DNA of 64,000 nt from assembly GCF_001401755.1 (NCBI RefSeq), contig NZ_KQ474104.1, positions 141,824 to 205,823 on the forward strand, in the 5' to 3' direction. The translations under genes and the position numbers were made by a program. This document shows positions 1 to 9,368 of the stretch, piece after piece (positions within the stretch are counted from its first letter, which is position 1; every line of letters starts with the position of its first letter). The stretch comes from Aquimarina longa SW024 (GTDB taxonomy: Bacteria > Bacteroidota > Bacteroidia > Flavobacteriales > Flavobacteriaceae). Below the pieces are notes generated by a model. It searched no databases and was not told the origin of the DNA. It worked only from the letters and a program-made list of their open reading frames with translations.

Positions 1-446
1 ATTTGTTTTGAAAAGTTTATCGCCCAAGCCTCTACTTTATTTTTAGTCATACCGGCAACTTTAGCTTTATCTGTGCTAAAAAAATTAGCATATAAAAAAG
101 TCTCCCAAATTCCTTCTCCTATAGCTACCGCTGGCGTTTGGGGAGCTACAGCTACATAACTATTTTCATCATATGGAATCACATAAATACCCGATCCACC
201 ATAAATAAGTTTGCCTGATGCTTTACTAGCCTCTAGATTATGAACGAAAGCTGCTGGTACACACCGTTTACAAGAAGCCATTGCTAATATCTTTACTCCA
301 TTGTTTTCTCCAATTTGTAAAATTTGTTGTTTTTGACCATCTCGGGAAGGTTCTAATAAATGAACCACTTGATCTTGTGCATTAAGTTGATTACAAAGTA
401 TAAAACTTAATGCTAGTAATGTATGTAGGTAGTTTTTCATTTTCAT
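1..446 (-). CDS. Secreted protein with a CxxC motif, 3' part outside the window
   Basis: The reading frame is open from an ATG at 446 (or the in-frame ATG at 440) to the window edge, so the C-terminus is missing. The first 22 or so residues form a signal peptide (MKNYLHTLLALSFILCNQLNAQ region, ending in AQ), so the protein is exported. Around residues 59-62 lies SCKRC, a CxxC pair that could be a disulfide or metal site. The rest, rich in small and aromatic residues, matches no family I recognise. It is transcribed away from the TRIC gene, leaving a divergent 269-bp spacer with no other feature I can see. Confidence 0.7.
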   Translation of the reverse strand, partial: MKMKNYLHTLLALSFILCNQLNAQDQVVHLLEPSRDGQKQQILQIGENNGVKILAMASCKRCVPAAFVHNLEASKASGKLIYGGSGIYVIPYDENSYVAVAPQTPAVAIGEGIWETFLYANFFSTDKAKVAGMTKNKVEAWAINFSKQ

Positions 447-715
447 AATATACGGTTTAAATAGGCTATTAGATTTATTAAGTTTTTAATAAATATATGT
501 AGTTCATTATTAGTATATATAAAGCAGTTTGTGAATGGCAATTTGAGTTTATGAACCACATTGCTAAAATTACTTCATAGAGGACAGCTATTTTTCTTTA
601 TATGATAGTACACCTCATTTGAATATTTTAAAATTAAATTAGATAGCTTACATTTAACCCCAAATTATTTATTTAATGACATTGATAATTTGGGTTTAAC
701 TACAAAATAAATAAA

Positions 716-1345
716 ATGACCATTTTTACCATTCTAGATATTTTAGGAACTATTGCATTTGTTATATCGGGGGCGCTAAGTGCAATGAATCGAAAGTTAG
801 ATCTCTTTGGTATTTTTATTATTGCATTTGTTACCTCTATTGGTGGAGGTACTATTAGAGATATACTCATTGGTAATACTCCTGTATCCTGGATGCAAAA
901 CACTACTACTATGTATCTAATAGGTGGAGTTACTGTATTCTCTATAATTTTTAGAAACAAACTTGATTATCTCAAAGGATCAATTTTCTTATTTGATACC
1001 ATTGGACTGGGAATTTTTACAATTATAGGAGTAGAAACAGGAATCAATGCAGGATTAGAACCCATTATATCAATCGCATTAGGTACAACAACAGGATGTT
1101 TTGGAGGAGTAATCCGTGATATCTTATGTAATGAAATACCTGTTATTTTTAGAAAAGAGATTTATGCTACAGCTTCTATTGCTGGGGGGATTTGTTTTAT
1201 GATCTTATATTCATTTTCTATAGATCAGAATATTATATATATTTCTACCGCACTACTCATCATTCTAATTCGTTTATTGGTTGTAAAATATAAAGTCTCT
1301 CTTCCATTATTCACAACCAAAAATCCGAATGATACAATCGTATAA
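716..1345 (+). CDS. TRIC-type cation channel / UPF0126 family membrane protein
   Basis: This 209-residue protein has two tandem copies of the UPF0126 (glycine transporter/TRIC) domain, about residues 5-80 and 90-165, together giving about seven membrane segments. Each copy carries the family's glycine-rich helix and arginine motif: IGGGTIRDIL in the first and CFGGVIRDIL in the second. Family members (YicG, YadS, prokaryotic TRIC channels) are inner-membrane proteins of 200-215 residues, so this one is full length. The substrate cannot be told from sequence: some bacterial relatives conduct K+, others have been linked to glycine transport. It stands alone, 71 bp before the next gene on the same strand. 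Confidence 0.9.
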   Translation: MTIFTILDILGTIAFVISGALSAMNRKLDLFGIFIIAFVTSIGGGTIRDILIGNTPVSWMQNTTTMYLIGGVTVFSIIFRNKLDYLKGSIFLFDTIGLGIFTIIGVETGINAGLEPIISIALGTTTGCFGGVIRDILCNEIPVIFRKEIYATASIAGGICFMILYSFSIDQNIIYISTALLIILIRLLVVKYKVSLPLFTTKNPNDTIV

Positions 1346-1416
1346 TTTTATAAAAACCTTAATACCTAAATTAAATCAAAATATTTATATTTCTTGATTA
1401 TCAATACCATATAAAC

Positions 1417-2349
1417 ATGAAAGAAATTATACTATTTCTAGTACTTATTACATCACAGTTCACTATTAGTCAAGAAAAAAGCGATATTCACCCAGTATTA
1501 AAAAAAATAATGGTGCAATTTCCTACTGTAAGGGATTTTACAATAGCTCCAACTGAGGATGAAGCTTATTTTACAGTACAAGGCTACTCAGGAGAACTTT
1601 CTACTATTGTAAAAGTGTCTAAAAAAGATACAACTTGGTCTACACCAGAGGTAGCACCTTTTTCTGGTAGATTTACAGACCTAGAAGCCATGTTCTCTCC
1701 TGATGGATTAAAATTATTTTTTGTATCCAATCGCCCTCTTAATACTACTAGTACAGAAGTAAAAGATCATGATATCTGGTATATAGAGAGATCAGATCCT
1801 AATGCTAAATGGTCTACTCCTAAGAATATAGGAAAACCAATTAATACCGATGGAGATGAATTCTACCCTTCTATTGCTATGAATGGCAACTTATATTTTA
1901 CCAGTACAGCTAATACATCCAAAGGAAAAGATGATATTTTTATGAGTCAATGGAAAAATAATATATATACCAATCCTATTTCTTTAAGCGAAGCCATTAA
2001 TTCTAAAGGATATGAATACAATTCTTATATCGCACCAGACGAATCTTTTTTAATCTTTGGAGGATACAAACGAAAAGATGGTATGGGTAGTGGAGATTTA
2101 TATATATCATATCGAGATACTCTAGGAGTTTGGTCTAAAGCTAAAAATCTAAGCTCAAAAATCAACTCTGATAAAATGGACTATTGTCCATTCTATGATA
2201 TTAAAACACAAACCTTATACTTTACCAGTAAAAGAAACCTGATAAAAACCAACAATTATCAGTCTAAGAATCTAAAACAACTACTAGAAACAATGAATTC
2301 TTATAAAAATGGATTAAGTAGAATCTATAGTACTTCTATAAAACTATAG
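1417..2349 (+). CDS. Secreted PD40/TolB-like beta-propeller protein
   Basis: A 310-residue protein with a signal peptide (about residues 1-18, ending near TISQE). The mature part has repeated WD40-like PD40 strands: FSPDGLKLFFVSNRP (about residue 95), YPSIAMNGNLYFTS (about 150) and APDESFLIFGG (about 205), the usual pattern of a TolB-type propeller. Such proteins in Bacteroidetes are periplasmic or outer-membrane associated and usually bind partners rather than catalyse. Nothing specific ties it to a pathway. It precedes the metal-uptake-like cluster but is separated from it by a promoter-like region at 2401-2426, so it is probably a separate unit. Confidence 0.8.
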   Translation: MKEIILFLVLITSQFTISQEKSDIHPVLKKIMVQFPTVRDFTIAPTEDEAYFTVQGYSGELSTIVKVSKKDTTWSTPEVAPFSGRFTDLEAMFSPDGLKLFFVSNRPLNTTSTEVKDHDIWYIERSDPNAKWSTPKNIGKPINTDGDEFYPSIAMNGNLYFTSTANTSKGKDDIFMSQWKNNIYTNPISLSEAINSKGYEYNSYIAPDESFLIFGGYKRKDGMGSGDLYISYRDTLGVWSKAKNLSSKINSDKMDYCPFYDIKTQTLYFTSKRNLIKTNNYQSKNLKQLLETMNSYKNGLSRIYSTSIKL

Positions 2350-2400
2350 TTACAAAAAACATTCTATATTAACACTACCTTTTTACGTTAATAACGTACA

Positions 2401-2426
2401 TAGAATAATTCTAATTCGTATTTTTG
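2401..2426 (+). promoter_or_regulatory. Promoter -7 box with overlapping Fur-family-like palindrome
   Basis: TATTTTTG at 2419-2426 matches the Bacteroidetes -7 consensus TAnnTTTG, 20 bp before the ATG at 2447. Just upstream, TAGAATAATTCTA (2401-2413) is a perfect 13-bp inverted repeat with the AAT-N-ATT core of Fur/PerR 7-1-7 boxes. No clear -33 TTG is present at the right distance, so activity is inferred. A repressor bound here would block the promoter of the small Cys protein and the receptor genes behind it. Confidence 0.5.
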
Positions 2427-2446
2427 CCAAAAATTAGTACGTGCTG

Positions 2447-2827
2447 ATGAGAATTGTATTCTCTATATTATTATTTGTAACTTTTGCTATACGACCCGCT
2501 ATACAAATCAGTACGGTATTGTATTATCAATGTAATATTGATACTATTGTAGAAAAGTATTGTGTCAATAAAAAACGACCTAGACTTAATTGTAATGGTA
2601 AATGCTATTTGATGAGTCAGATGAAAGCTAAAACACAATCCTCCTCAAAAAGCAGTGATAGTATAATCATTACAGAAGCATTTATCCCTCTTTTTTTTCA
2701 GGATAATAGCATACAAATAAGTAATACAAATCTAACAGTTTTTAATACTAATCAAAATTGGAAGTTAAAAAACCTCCGAGTAAAAACTATTTCTAAAGAT
2801 ATTGATCACCCTCCACAATTTATATAA
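2447..2827 (+). CDS. Small membrane-anchored protein with a Cys-rich CNGKC motif
   Basis: I start the protein at ATG 2447 rather than the GTG two codons upstream, giving 126 residues. Residues 1-20 are a hydrophobic segment. Then come a cysteine in YYQCNID and the motif CVNKKRPRLNCNGKCYL, with a CxxxC pair followed by a Lys/Ser-rich tail. Small proteins with this N-terminal helix and C(N/Q)GKC(Y/H)L motif commonly lie next to TonB receptors for iron or copper in Flavobacteriia; their function is not established. The cysteines suggest metal or redox sensing, which is inference. It lies 383 bp before a TonB receptor on the same strand. Confidence 0.7.
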   Translation: MRIVFSILLFVTFAIRPAIQISTVLYYQCNIDTIVEKYCVNKKRPRLNCNGKCYLMSQMKAKTQSSSKSSDSIIITEAFIPLFFQDNSIQISNTNLTVFNTNQNWKLKNLRVKTISKDIDHPPQFI

Positions 2828-2854
2828 ATCCATATTTAGATGATAAATCTTCCT

Positions 2855-2872
2855 TATCAATAACTATTGATA
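2855..2872. repeat. 8-2-8 inverted repeat, possible operator
   Basis: TATCAATA and TATTGATA are perfect 8-bp arms around AC, 28 bp after the stop of the small Cys protein. It has the size of a dimeric repressor site. No T-run follows, so it is unlikely to be a terminator. Confidence 0.35.
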
Positions 2873-3039
2873 TAGGGAACATATCTTGTACTATATAGAA
2901 TTTGATTTCTAAAGGATAAACTATTGTTTACTGTTCAATTTAATATCTACATAGTCACATCTAAACATTTTTAAAAGGAATCGTTTACCTATTCAAATAG
3001 ATTCAAAAGTATCTCTATACTATCTAGTTTTTTTACTAG

Positions 3040-3083
3040 TATATATTCTCTTATATAGCAATTATTATATAAGAGGATATATA
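3040..3083 (+). repeat. 18-bp stem hairpin upstream of the TonB receptor
   Basis: The arms at 3040-3057 and 3066-3083 pair over 18 bp with one T/G wobble, closing an 8-base loop (GCAATTAT). It lies 126 bp before the receptor start. It has no downstream T-run; it could be a leader structure that stabilises the mRNA, or an attenuator. Confidence 0.5.
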
Positions 3084-3209
3084 ATGCTATCAAAAAGAAA
3101 TGACTACGATTATAGCACTTTAACATCTATCTGACACCTAGCTATGTATTACTATACGCTAATAGCTACCAAACATCCCTTTCTAGTATTTACATATTAA
3201 AATTAAGTA

Positions 3210-5546
3210 ATGAAAAAATATATTGTACTCGTACTATCATTATGCACGAGTTTATTAAGCTACGCACAGCAATCCTATACAGGAACAATTGTAGATGATT
3301 CTAACACCCCAATATCAGGAGCAACTATTATTGATTCTAATAATAGTAGAAATGGCGTAATGAGTGATGAAAAAGGAAATTATGAAATCATTCTAAACAA
3401 CACTACAGAAGTTACCATCAAATTTTTAGGATATATCACTAAAAAAGTAAACCTAATAAATACAAATACTATTAGCAAACTAAGCATAGATAATGTAGCC
3501 TTAGAAGAAGTTTTAGTAACCTCTGCCAGTCGAGAAATCCAAAAACGCTCTGAGGTACCTGGATCTATCGCTACAATTAATGCAAAAGGCATACAAGAAA
3601 CCAAAGCTTTTGGTATTGATCAATTGGTAAATCAAGTCCCTGGAGTATTTATGGCTACCTCTAGAGCCGCCAGTAATGAGCAACATTTTATGTCTGTACG
3701 CTCCCCTATCTCTACAAAGGCATTATTTCTATATCTCGAAGATGGTTTACAAATCCGACCTACTTCAGTTTTTAATCATAATGCACTATTAGAAATGAAT
3801 ACGACCTCTTTTGAACGTATCGAAGTATTAAAAGGTCCTGCTTCTAGTATCTATGGTAGTGAAGCCATTGGAGGTAGTTTTAATTTTATAACCAAAAAAC
3901 CTACAGAAAAGCTTAGTGGTAGTATTGGTTACCAAACTAATGATCTTGGAATAGATCGATATGATGTAGAAATCTCTGATCAAACCAGTGAGAAATTTGG
4001 GTTTTATATCGGTGGTCATCATGTACAACGAGAAAATGGACCGATAGCACATAGTGACTATGAGAAACTTGCTGTCACTTTTAAAACAGTTTACGACATC
4101 ACTCCATCTACAAAATGGACTTCGGTAATAGATATCATAGACTTTAGATCAGATATGTCGGGATCTTTAAGTAAGAATGATTATGAAAAAGGAAATTATG
4201 AAAGTGACCAAACTTTTACTGAGCGAGAAGCAATCTCATTTAGAGCTAGAACTACTGTAGATCAGCTATGGAATGACAATCATAAAACATCATTCAATTT
4301 CGTCTTTAGAAATAATAGAATGGATCAGATCCCTTCATATAGAGTACGTCAGTTTAGAAACAAAGGAAAATTAACAGGATTTGGTTCTGGAGAAATAAAC
4401 TCTAATAGATTCCAAAGTTTTGTAGGGCTAATACAGCATAAATTAGATTTTGATTTTGCAAACTCATCATTAATTATAGGAGCTACCGCAGATTATTCCC
4501 CACAAGATTATGAAGCCGAAACAATAACCGTTACTGTTGATACCGAAACAGGAAGAAACTCTAATTATACTGTAAACTCTGGAAACTTCATTCTTAATTA
4601 TGAAGCCAATATACTTAACTATGCAGGCTTTTTTCAGTATGAAATATCTCCTATTACTGCTCTAAAAATTACTACAGCCTTGCGTTATGATAGTTTTGAG
4701 TATGATTATGATAACCAAAAAGATGGAATTAATAGCGTTGATGATACTATTGATACCTACACAAACTTAACTCCTAAGTTAGGAGTTAATTATAATTTTA
4801 CAACTACAACTGGGGTATATGCAAACTATTCACAGGGGTTTACTCCTCCTCAGGTCTCTACACTATACCGTAATAGAAATGCACTACGAGGAATTACACC
4901 TAGTCGTTATCATAATTACGAAATTGGAGGATACTTTAATATTGCTTCTAAATTAAAATTAGATGCTGCCATCTATCTTCTTGAAGGCGAAAATACCTTG
5001 ATTACACAACGAGATGAGAACGATAATTTCTTTAATACTAATGCCGGAAAAACAAGATCTTATGGTATTGAATATGGAATAACATGGAAACCGTTAAAAG
5101 AACTATCAATAACCCATAATGGCAGTTATGCACAGCACCGGTACATTAAGTTTTTTGATAAGGGTGTAGATTACTCTGATACTGATAGAGCAACAGCTCC
5201 AAATTTATTAGGAACTTCTTTAATTACCTATAAAAAAGAGTTTACTACTAATTTTGGATTTAGTATTACTGCAGAACATGAATTGGTAGGCACTTACAAT
5301 ACTAGCTTAGAAAAACAAGTAAAAAATGAAGATGGTACATCTAGTACAGCTACATATGACGGTCATAACATTTTTAATCTAAGAGCTGGGATATACTATA
5401 AAGGTTTTGAAATATGGGGGCATGCACTTAATGTATTTGATAAACTATATGCTGCAAGAGCTTCCTTTAATCGATTTAGAGGAGAAAATAGTTTTACAAT
5501 AGGCAACCCTAGAGCTTTTCACTTAGGAGTTAAATATAATTTTTAA
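3210..5546 (+). CDS. TonB-dependent outer-membrane receptor, probably for a metal complex
   Basis: A 778-residue receptor: signal peptide (1-19, ending SYAQ), carboxypeptidase-regulatory-like domain (about 22-95), a plug domain (about 105-220, with VLKGPASSIYGSEAIGG), then a 22-strand-type beta barrel ending in the aromatic C-terminus HLGVKYNF. The plug and barrel resemble siderophore/haem-type receptors rather than SusC, which is longer and lacks a PepSY partner. It imports its ligand into the periplasm using TonB energy. Its neighbours (Cys-rich small protein, PepSY membrane protein, second receptor) support metal uptake. The ligand itself cannot be assigned. Confidence 0.88.
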   Translation: MKKYIVLVLSLCTSLLSYAQQSYTGTIVDDSNTPISGATIIDSNNSRNGVMSDEKGNYEIILNNTTEVTIKFLGYITKKVNLINTNTISKLSIDNVALEEVLVTSASREIQKRSEVPGSIATINAKGIQETKAFGIDQLVNQVPGVFMATSRAASNEQHFMSVRSPISTKALFLYLEDGLQIRPTSVFNHNALLEMNTTSFERIEVLKGPASSIYGSEAIGGSFNFITKKPTEKLSGSIGYQTNDLGIDRYDVEISDQTSEKFGFYIGGHHVQRENGPIAHSDYEKLAVTFKTVYDITPSTKWTSVIDIIDFRSDMSGSLSKNDYEKGNYESDQTFTEREAISFRARTTVDQLWNDNHKTSFNFVFRNNRMDQIPSYRVRQFRNKGKLTGFGSGEINSNRFQSFVGLIQHKLDFDFANSSLIIGATADYSPQDYEAETITVTVDTETGRNSNYTVNSGNFILNYEANILNYAGFFQYEISPITALKITTALRYDSFEYDYDNQKDGINSVDDTIDTYTNLTPKLGVNYNFTTTTGVYANYSQGFTPPQVSTLYRNRNALRGITPSRYHNYEIGGYFNIASKLKLDAAIYLLEGENTLITQRDENDNFFNTNAGKTRSYGIEYGITWKPLKELSITHNGSYAQHRYIKFFDKGVDYSDTDRATAPNLLGTSLITYKKEFTTNFGFSITAEHELVGTYNTSLEKQVKNEDGTSSTATYDGHNIFNLRAGIYYKGFEIWGHALNVFDKLYAARASFNRFRGENSFTIGNPRAFHLGVKYNF

Positions 5547-5551
5547 CAACC

Positions 5552-5585
5552 AGATTTCGCAGGTTGCATACAACCTGCGAAATCT
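5552..5585 (+). repeat. Perfect 15-bp stem hairpin between receptor and PepSY gene
   Basis: The arms AGATTTCGCAGGTTG and its exact complement flank the 4-base loop CATA, starting 5 bp after the receptor's stop codon. It is markedly more GC-rich than its surroundings. No T-run follows, so full termination is not expected. It more likely stabilises the receptor transcript's 3' end or partly attenuates transcription into the PepSY gene, giving more receptor than permease. Confidence 0.6.
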
Positions 5586-5646
5586 AACTGTATTTAAAGT
5601 ATAGTCCTTATAAAAACAAGAGTATTTAATCTAAAAAATTATTCGT

Positions 5647-6918
5647 GTGAAAAAGAATGAAAAACTGAATAAATGGCTTTGGAAATGGCACTTTATCGCT
5701 GGTCTAATATCGCTTCCTTTTATACTAGTATTATCAATAACAGGGGGTATATATCTGTTTAAAACAGACTATGAAAAACCTAAGCAACAGCATATAAAAG
5801 AAGTTACTATCCAAGGTACACCTATTTCATTACAAGATCAATGGGAGATTGCAAGTAAGAATACTACTAAAAAACTAAACTCGGTAGTACTGTCAACCAC
5901 CCCAAATCAAGCCACTGAATTTATTTCTGGGCGTTTTGGAGGTAAAAGTAGTGTCTACATAAATCCGTATACCGGTACTGTATCAGGAAAAATCAGCTCT
6001 CGAAAAACAGATATGTTTAAAGTCAGAAAATTACACGGGGAACTACTTCTTGGTAAATTTGGAACTACAATAGTAGAACTCATAGCGAGTTGGATGGTTG
6101 TTCTAATCCTTACTGGTTTATATATCTGGTGGCCTAGTCGAGGTTGGAAACTATCTGGTTTTTTTATTCCTAGAATCAAAGAAGGAAAAAGAACTTTTTT
6201 TAGAGATCTACATTCGATTATAGGATTTTGGTTTTCTGGAGTATTACTCCTAATATTAGCCGGAGGTTTTCCTTGGACAGATGTCTTTGGAGATAATTTT
6301 AAACAAATCCAAAAAATAACAAATACAGGTTTCCCTTCTACATGGCATGCATATCAAACAACACCTCAACCCAAAGAAAAGATCTTAACTTTAGATCAAA
6401 TAGCCTCTAAAGCTAAAGAACTGAATCTCCCAGGAGTTACCACAATTCATTTTCCTAAAGGGCTAAAAGGGGTTTTTAGCATCTCTAATAATAACCTATC
6501 TGAACTAAACACTCAAAAGAAAATTCATGTAGACCCATACTCTGGCAAAGAACTATTATCTCATAATTGGAGTGATATAGGAATATTAATGCGAGGAAGA
6601 ATGTGGGTAATGGCTTTTCATCAAGGACAGTTTGGAGCTTGGAGCTGGTGGTTGATGCTACTTACTGCAGTAGCATTAACTATAATGTGCATCTCTGGAT
6701 TAATATCCTACATAATAAGAAAACGTAAAGGAGCTTGGGGAATCCCTAATGTACCTAAGTCTTTTAAAACTGGATATGGAATTATTATCATCATAGCAAT
6801 TTTAGGAATCATATTTCCTTTATTCGGGATGAGTATACTTCCCATATTCTGTATCGAATACCTGAGGAAGAAAAAAAGAATCAAAAAAGAATTCTATCAA
6901 CATAATATTTATAATTAA
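5647..6918 (+). CDS. PepSY-associated transmembrane protein, probable siderophore/metal reductase-type
   Basis: Translation most likely begins at GTG 5647, because the N-terminus MKKNEKLNKWLWKWHF is the standard PepSY_TM start and no in-frame ATG fits. The 423-residue protein has a membrane segment at about 18-40, periplasmic PepSY portions, further segments at about 140-162, 190-210, 330-355 and 375-400, and conserved histidines (WHFIAG, KLHGELL, DLHSIIGFW, FHQG) that could ligate haem. Relatives sit beside siderophore receptors and are thought to act in ferric-siderophore reduction or passage at the inner membrane. It lies between two TonB receptor genes and only 14 bp before the second. 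Confidence 0.85.
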   Translation: MKKNEKLNKWLWKWHFIAGLISLPFILVLSITGGIYLFKTDYEKPKQQHIKEVTIQGTPISLQDQWEIASKNTTKKLNSVVLSTTPNQATEFISGRFGGKSSVYINPYTGTVSGKISSRKTDMFKVRKLHGELLLGKFGTTIVELIASWMVVLILTGLYIWWPSRGWKLSGFFIPRIKEGKRTFFRDLHSIIGFWFSGVLLLILAGGFPWTDVFGDNFKQIQKITNTGFPSTWHAYQTTPQPKEKILTLDQIASKAKELNLPGVTTIHFPKGLKGVFSISNNNLSELNTQKKIHVDPYSGKELLSHNWSDIGILMRGRMWVMAFHQGQFGAWSWWLMLLTAVALTIMCISGLISYIIRKRKGAWGIPNVPKSFKTGYGIIIIIAILGIIFPLFGMSILPIFCIEYLRKKKRIKKEFYQHNIYN

Positions 6919-6932
6919 TAAACATAACTCTA

Positions 6933-9353
6933 ATGAATACGTTTTTAATTACAATACTAATAACTATCACAAGTTTCTCTATATATGCGCAATCAACACT
7001 AAATGGAGTCGTAAAAAATAAACTCGGAGAAAGCATACATTATGCAACTGTGAGAATAGTAAACTCATCTATTGGTACAGCTACAGATAGTAAAGGGATT
7101 TTTGAATTAAAAATCCCCTCAGAAAACGCCATTATCGAAGTCTCTGCAATAGGATATGCTACTAAAGTACTATCAACAAGCACTCCACAGATTACCATTA
7201 TATTGTCTAAAAGTACCGAGACATTAGATGAAATTATCGTTTCTGCTCAAAAACGAGAAGAATCCCTAATAAATACTCCAATTGCTGTTACTTCATTAAA
7301 TGCTCAAAAGGTAAAAGACACAAGAACATGGGATCTATCTAGTCTTAGTGCTCTTGTTCCTAATTATTTATATCAAGAATTAGGAGTCGGATTTCAACAG
7401 ATACAATCTATACGAGGTATACAGGTATTTAGTGAAAACCCTGCTGTAGCCACTTATATAGATGAGGTAAACAATCTGGATATATTAGCTAATGGTTTTA
7501 TACTAACAGATATAGAACGTATCGAAGTCCTTAGAGGACCACAAGGAACGCTTTTTGGAAGAAATACTATTGGAGGAGTTGTTACTATCACTACCAAAAA
7601 ACCTAAAAATATTACAACAGGTTTTGTAACTCTAGGATTAGGAAACTTAAACCTTAATAGACATAGTATAGGAATTAAAACACCTATTATAAAAAACAAA
7701 TTGTTTTTAGGATTTAATGGGCTATTTCAGGATCGTGATGGATATTGGAGAAATGACACATCATTATCTATGACTCCTAATCTAGATGCTAACAATAAAA
7801 CTGTTGGGGATAGTAAGAACCTATTCGGAAACTTTTACCTAAAATGGTTAACCTCTGATAGGTTTAGTGTTTTATTAAATCTAAAAGCTCAAAAAGACTG
7901 GTCTAATGCTTCTAGTTTTTTTGTATCGCAACCTGATGAAAAAACTGCTTTTAAAAATCCTGATAAAATATATTTAGGGAAATTAGCAAGTCATGAGCGA
8001 AATATAATGAATACTTCTATGGTTCTAAAATATAACGCACCTACCGTTATCATTAACGCTATAACTACTTATCAAAACATCGGGTTATCGTTTAGAGACA
8101 TTGATTTTAATGATGGCACTTATTATCATTCTTTTGCAAAAACCGAGTTTGGTGAAAAACTACCAAAACAAGAAGTTTGGAGCCAGGAATTTAGAATTAA
8201 TTCTATAAACTCCTCTTCTAAACTAAACTATACAGCAGGAATATATGGTTTTAATCAATTAGCCTATGAACCCTCTACCAATCTAGCTCTAGAACCTGTA
8301 ACAAGTCAGTCCTCACTTCTTTTAGGACTACCTCCTAATACCAGTATTATCAATACCAACAAAGGAGAAAATTACGGAACAGCTGTTTTTGGAGAACTCA
8401 GTTATAAGATTACTGAGCAGTTAAAGGTAACTACTGGTATACGATATGATTATGAAAAACGTAAAAATACATTTAATGGATATGGTGATCTACTACTAAG
8501 CAATGGAGTTCTTATAGAAAACAACTCCTTACTTACCAAAAGTAATTCTTATGAAGCCTTGTCTCCTAAATTTGCTTTATCATACGCTATAACGGATCGT
8601 TCTAATATATATGCTAGTTACAATCGAGGGTTTAGAGCTGGAGGAATCAATGTTCTACGATTACCAGAAGGAATTAAACAGACCTTTGATCCAGAGTACT
8701 CTAATAATTTTGAACTAGGATATAAACTAAATACACTAAATAATACACTTCATCTTGGTATAGCAACATTTTATATAGATTGGACTGACCTCCAGTTTTT
8801 TAATCAAGTATCTATAGGTACTTTTTCTAGAGAAAATGTTGGAGATGCAAAATCAATGGGAGTAGAATTAGAAGCCTCTGCAATTCCTGTAAAAGGATTA
8901 CAAATAGAAGCTAGCCTAGGACTAACCGATACCGAATATAAAGACTTTATACTAAACCGAGATAAAATGACATCTCTTGTTCCTGTTACAATAGAAGAAA
9001 ATAAAATCAATATCAGCGGCAATAAACTATCCAACACCCCTAACCACACATTATTTTTTGGTGCACAATACACTAGTAGTATTTCTAAAAAAACAAAAGC
9101 TACATTACGAGGTGAAATCAAAAATATTGGAGCATACTATACTGATATACAAAACGATTTAAAACAACCTTCTTATACACTTATAAATGCTAAACTAGGG
9201 ATTAGTTTTGGTAAATATGAACTATCTCTATGGGGGCAGAACCTAACAGATCAAACTTATCTATCCTTTGGTAGTTCTGACACTAGTTTTGGAAGAAATG
9301 TAAGAACAGCGGCCCCAGTAACATATGGAACAACACTTAACATCAGATTTTAA
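6933..9353 (+). CDS. Second TonB-dependent receptor of the metal-uptake cluster
   Basis: An 806-residue outer-membrane receptor with signal peptide (1-20, ending IYAQ), carboxypeptidase-regulatory-like domain (about 21-95), plug (about 108-215, with VLRGPQGTLFGRNTIGG) and barrel ending in YGTTLNIRF. The plug motif GRNTIGG is typical of the siderophore receptor group also abundant in sphingomonads. It differs clearly from the 3210-5546 receptor, so the pair probably handles different ligands or two forms of one. It starts 14 bp after the PepSY gene and should share its transcript. Confidence 0.88.
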   Translation: MNTFLITILITITSFSIYAQSTLNGVVKNKLGESIHYATVRIVNSSIGTATDSKGIFELKIPSENAIIEVSAIGYATKVLSTSTPQITIILSKSTETLDEIIVSAQKREESLINTPIAVTSLNAQKVKDTRTWDLSSLSALVPNYLYQELGVGFQQIQSIRGIQVFSENPAVATYIDEVNNLDILANGFILTDIERIEVLRGPQGTLFGRNTIGGVVTITTKKPKNITTGFVTLGLGNLNLNRHSIGIKTPIIKNKLFLGFNGLFQDRDGYWRNDTSLSMTPNLDANNKTVGDSKNLFGNFYLKWLTSDRFSVLLNLKAQKDWSNASSFFVSQPDEKTAFKNPDKIYLGKLASHERNIMNTSMVLKYNAPTVIINAITTYQNIGLSFRDIDFNDGTYYHSFAKTEFGEKLPKQEVWSQEFRINSINSSSKLNYTAGIYGFNQLAYEPSTNLALEPVTSQSSLLLGLPPNTSIINTNKGENYGTAVFGELSYKITEQLKVTTGIRYDYEKRKNTFNGYGDLLLSNGVLIENNSLLTKSNSYEALSPKFALSYAITDRSNIYASYNRGFRAGGINVLRLPEGIKQTFDPEYSNNFELGYKLNTLNNTLHLGIATFYIDWTDLQFFNQVSIGTFSRENVGDAKSMGVELEASAIPVKGLQIEASLGLTDTEYKDFILNRDKMTSLVPVTIEENKINISGNKLSNTPNHTLFFGAQYTSSISKKTKATLRGEIKNIGAYYTDIQNDLKQPSYTLINAKLGISFGKYELSLWGQNLTDQTYLSFGSSDTSFGRNVRTAAPVTYGTTLNIRF

Positions 9354-9368
9354 TATAAAACACTATAT

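Larger units (their letters stand above)
2828..3209 (+). other. 382-bp non-coding leader before the TonB receptor
   Basis: No gene is seen here. Two inverted repeats stand out: TATCAATA-AC-TATTGATA at 2855-2872, just after the small gene's stop, and a long hairpin at 3040-3083, listed separately. The spacer is unusually long for two genes that appear functionally linked, so it may hold a second promoter or a control element. Confidence 0.6.

Noticed and set aside
2441..2446. GTG start two codons upstream for the small Cys protein
   Set aside because: ATG 2447 gives the expected hydrophobic N-terminus and needs no rare start codon.
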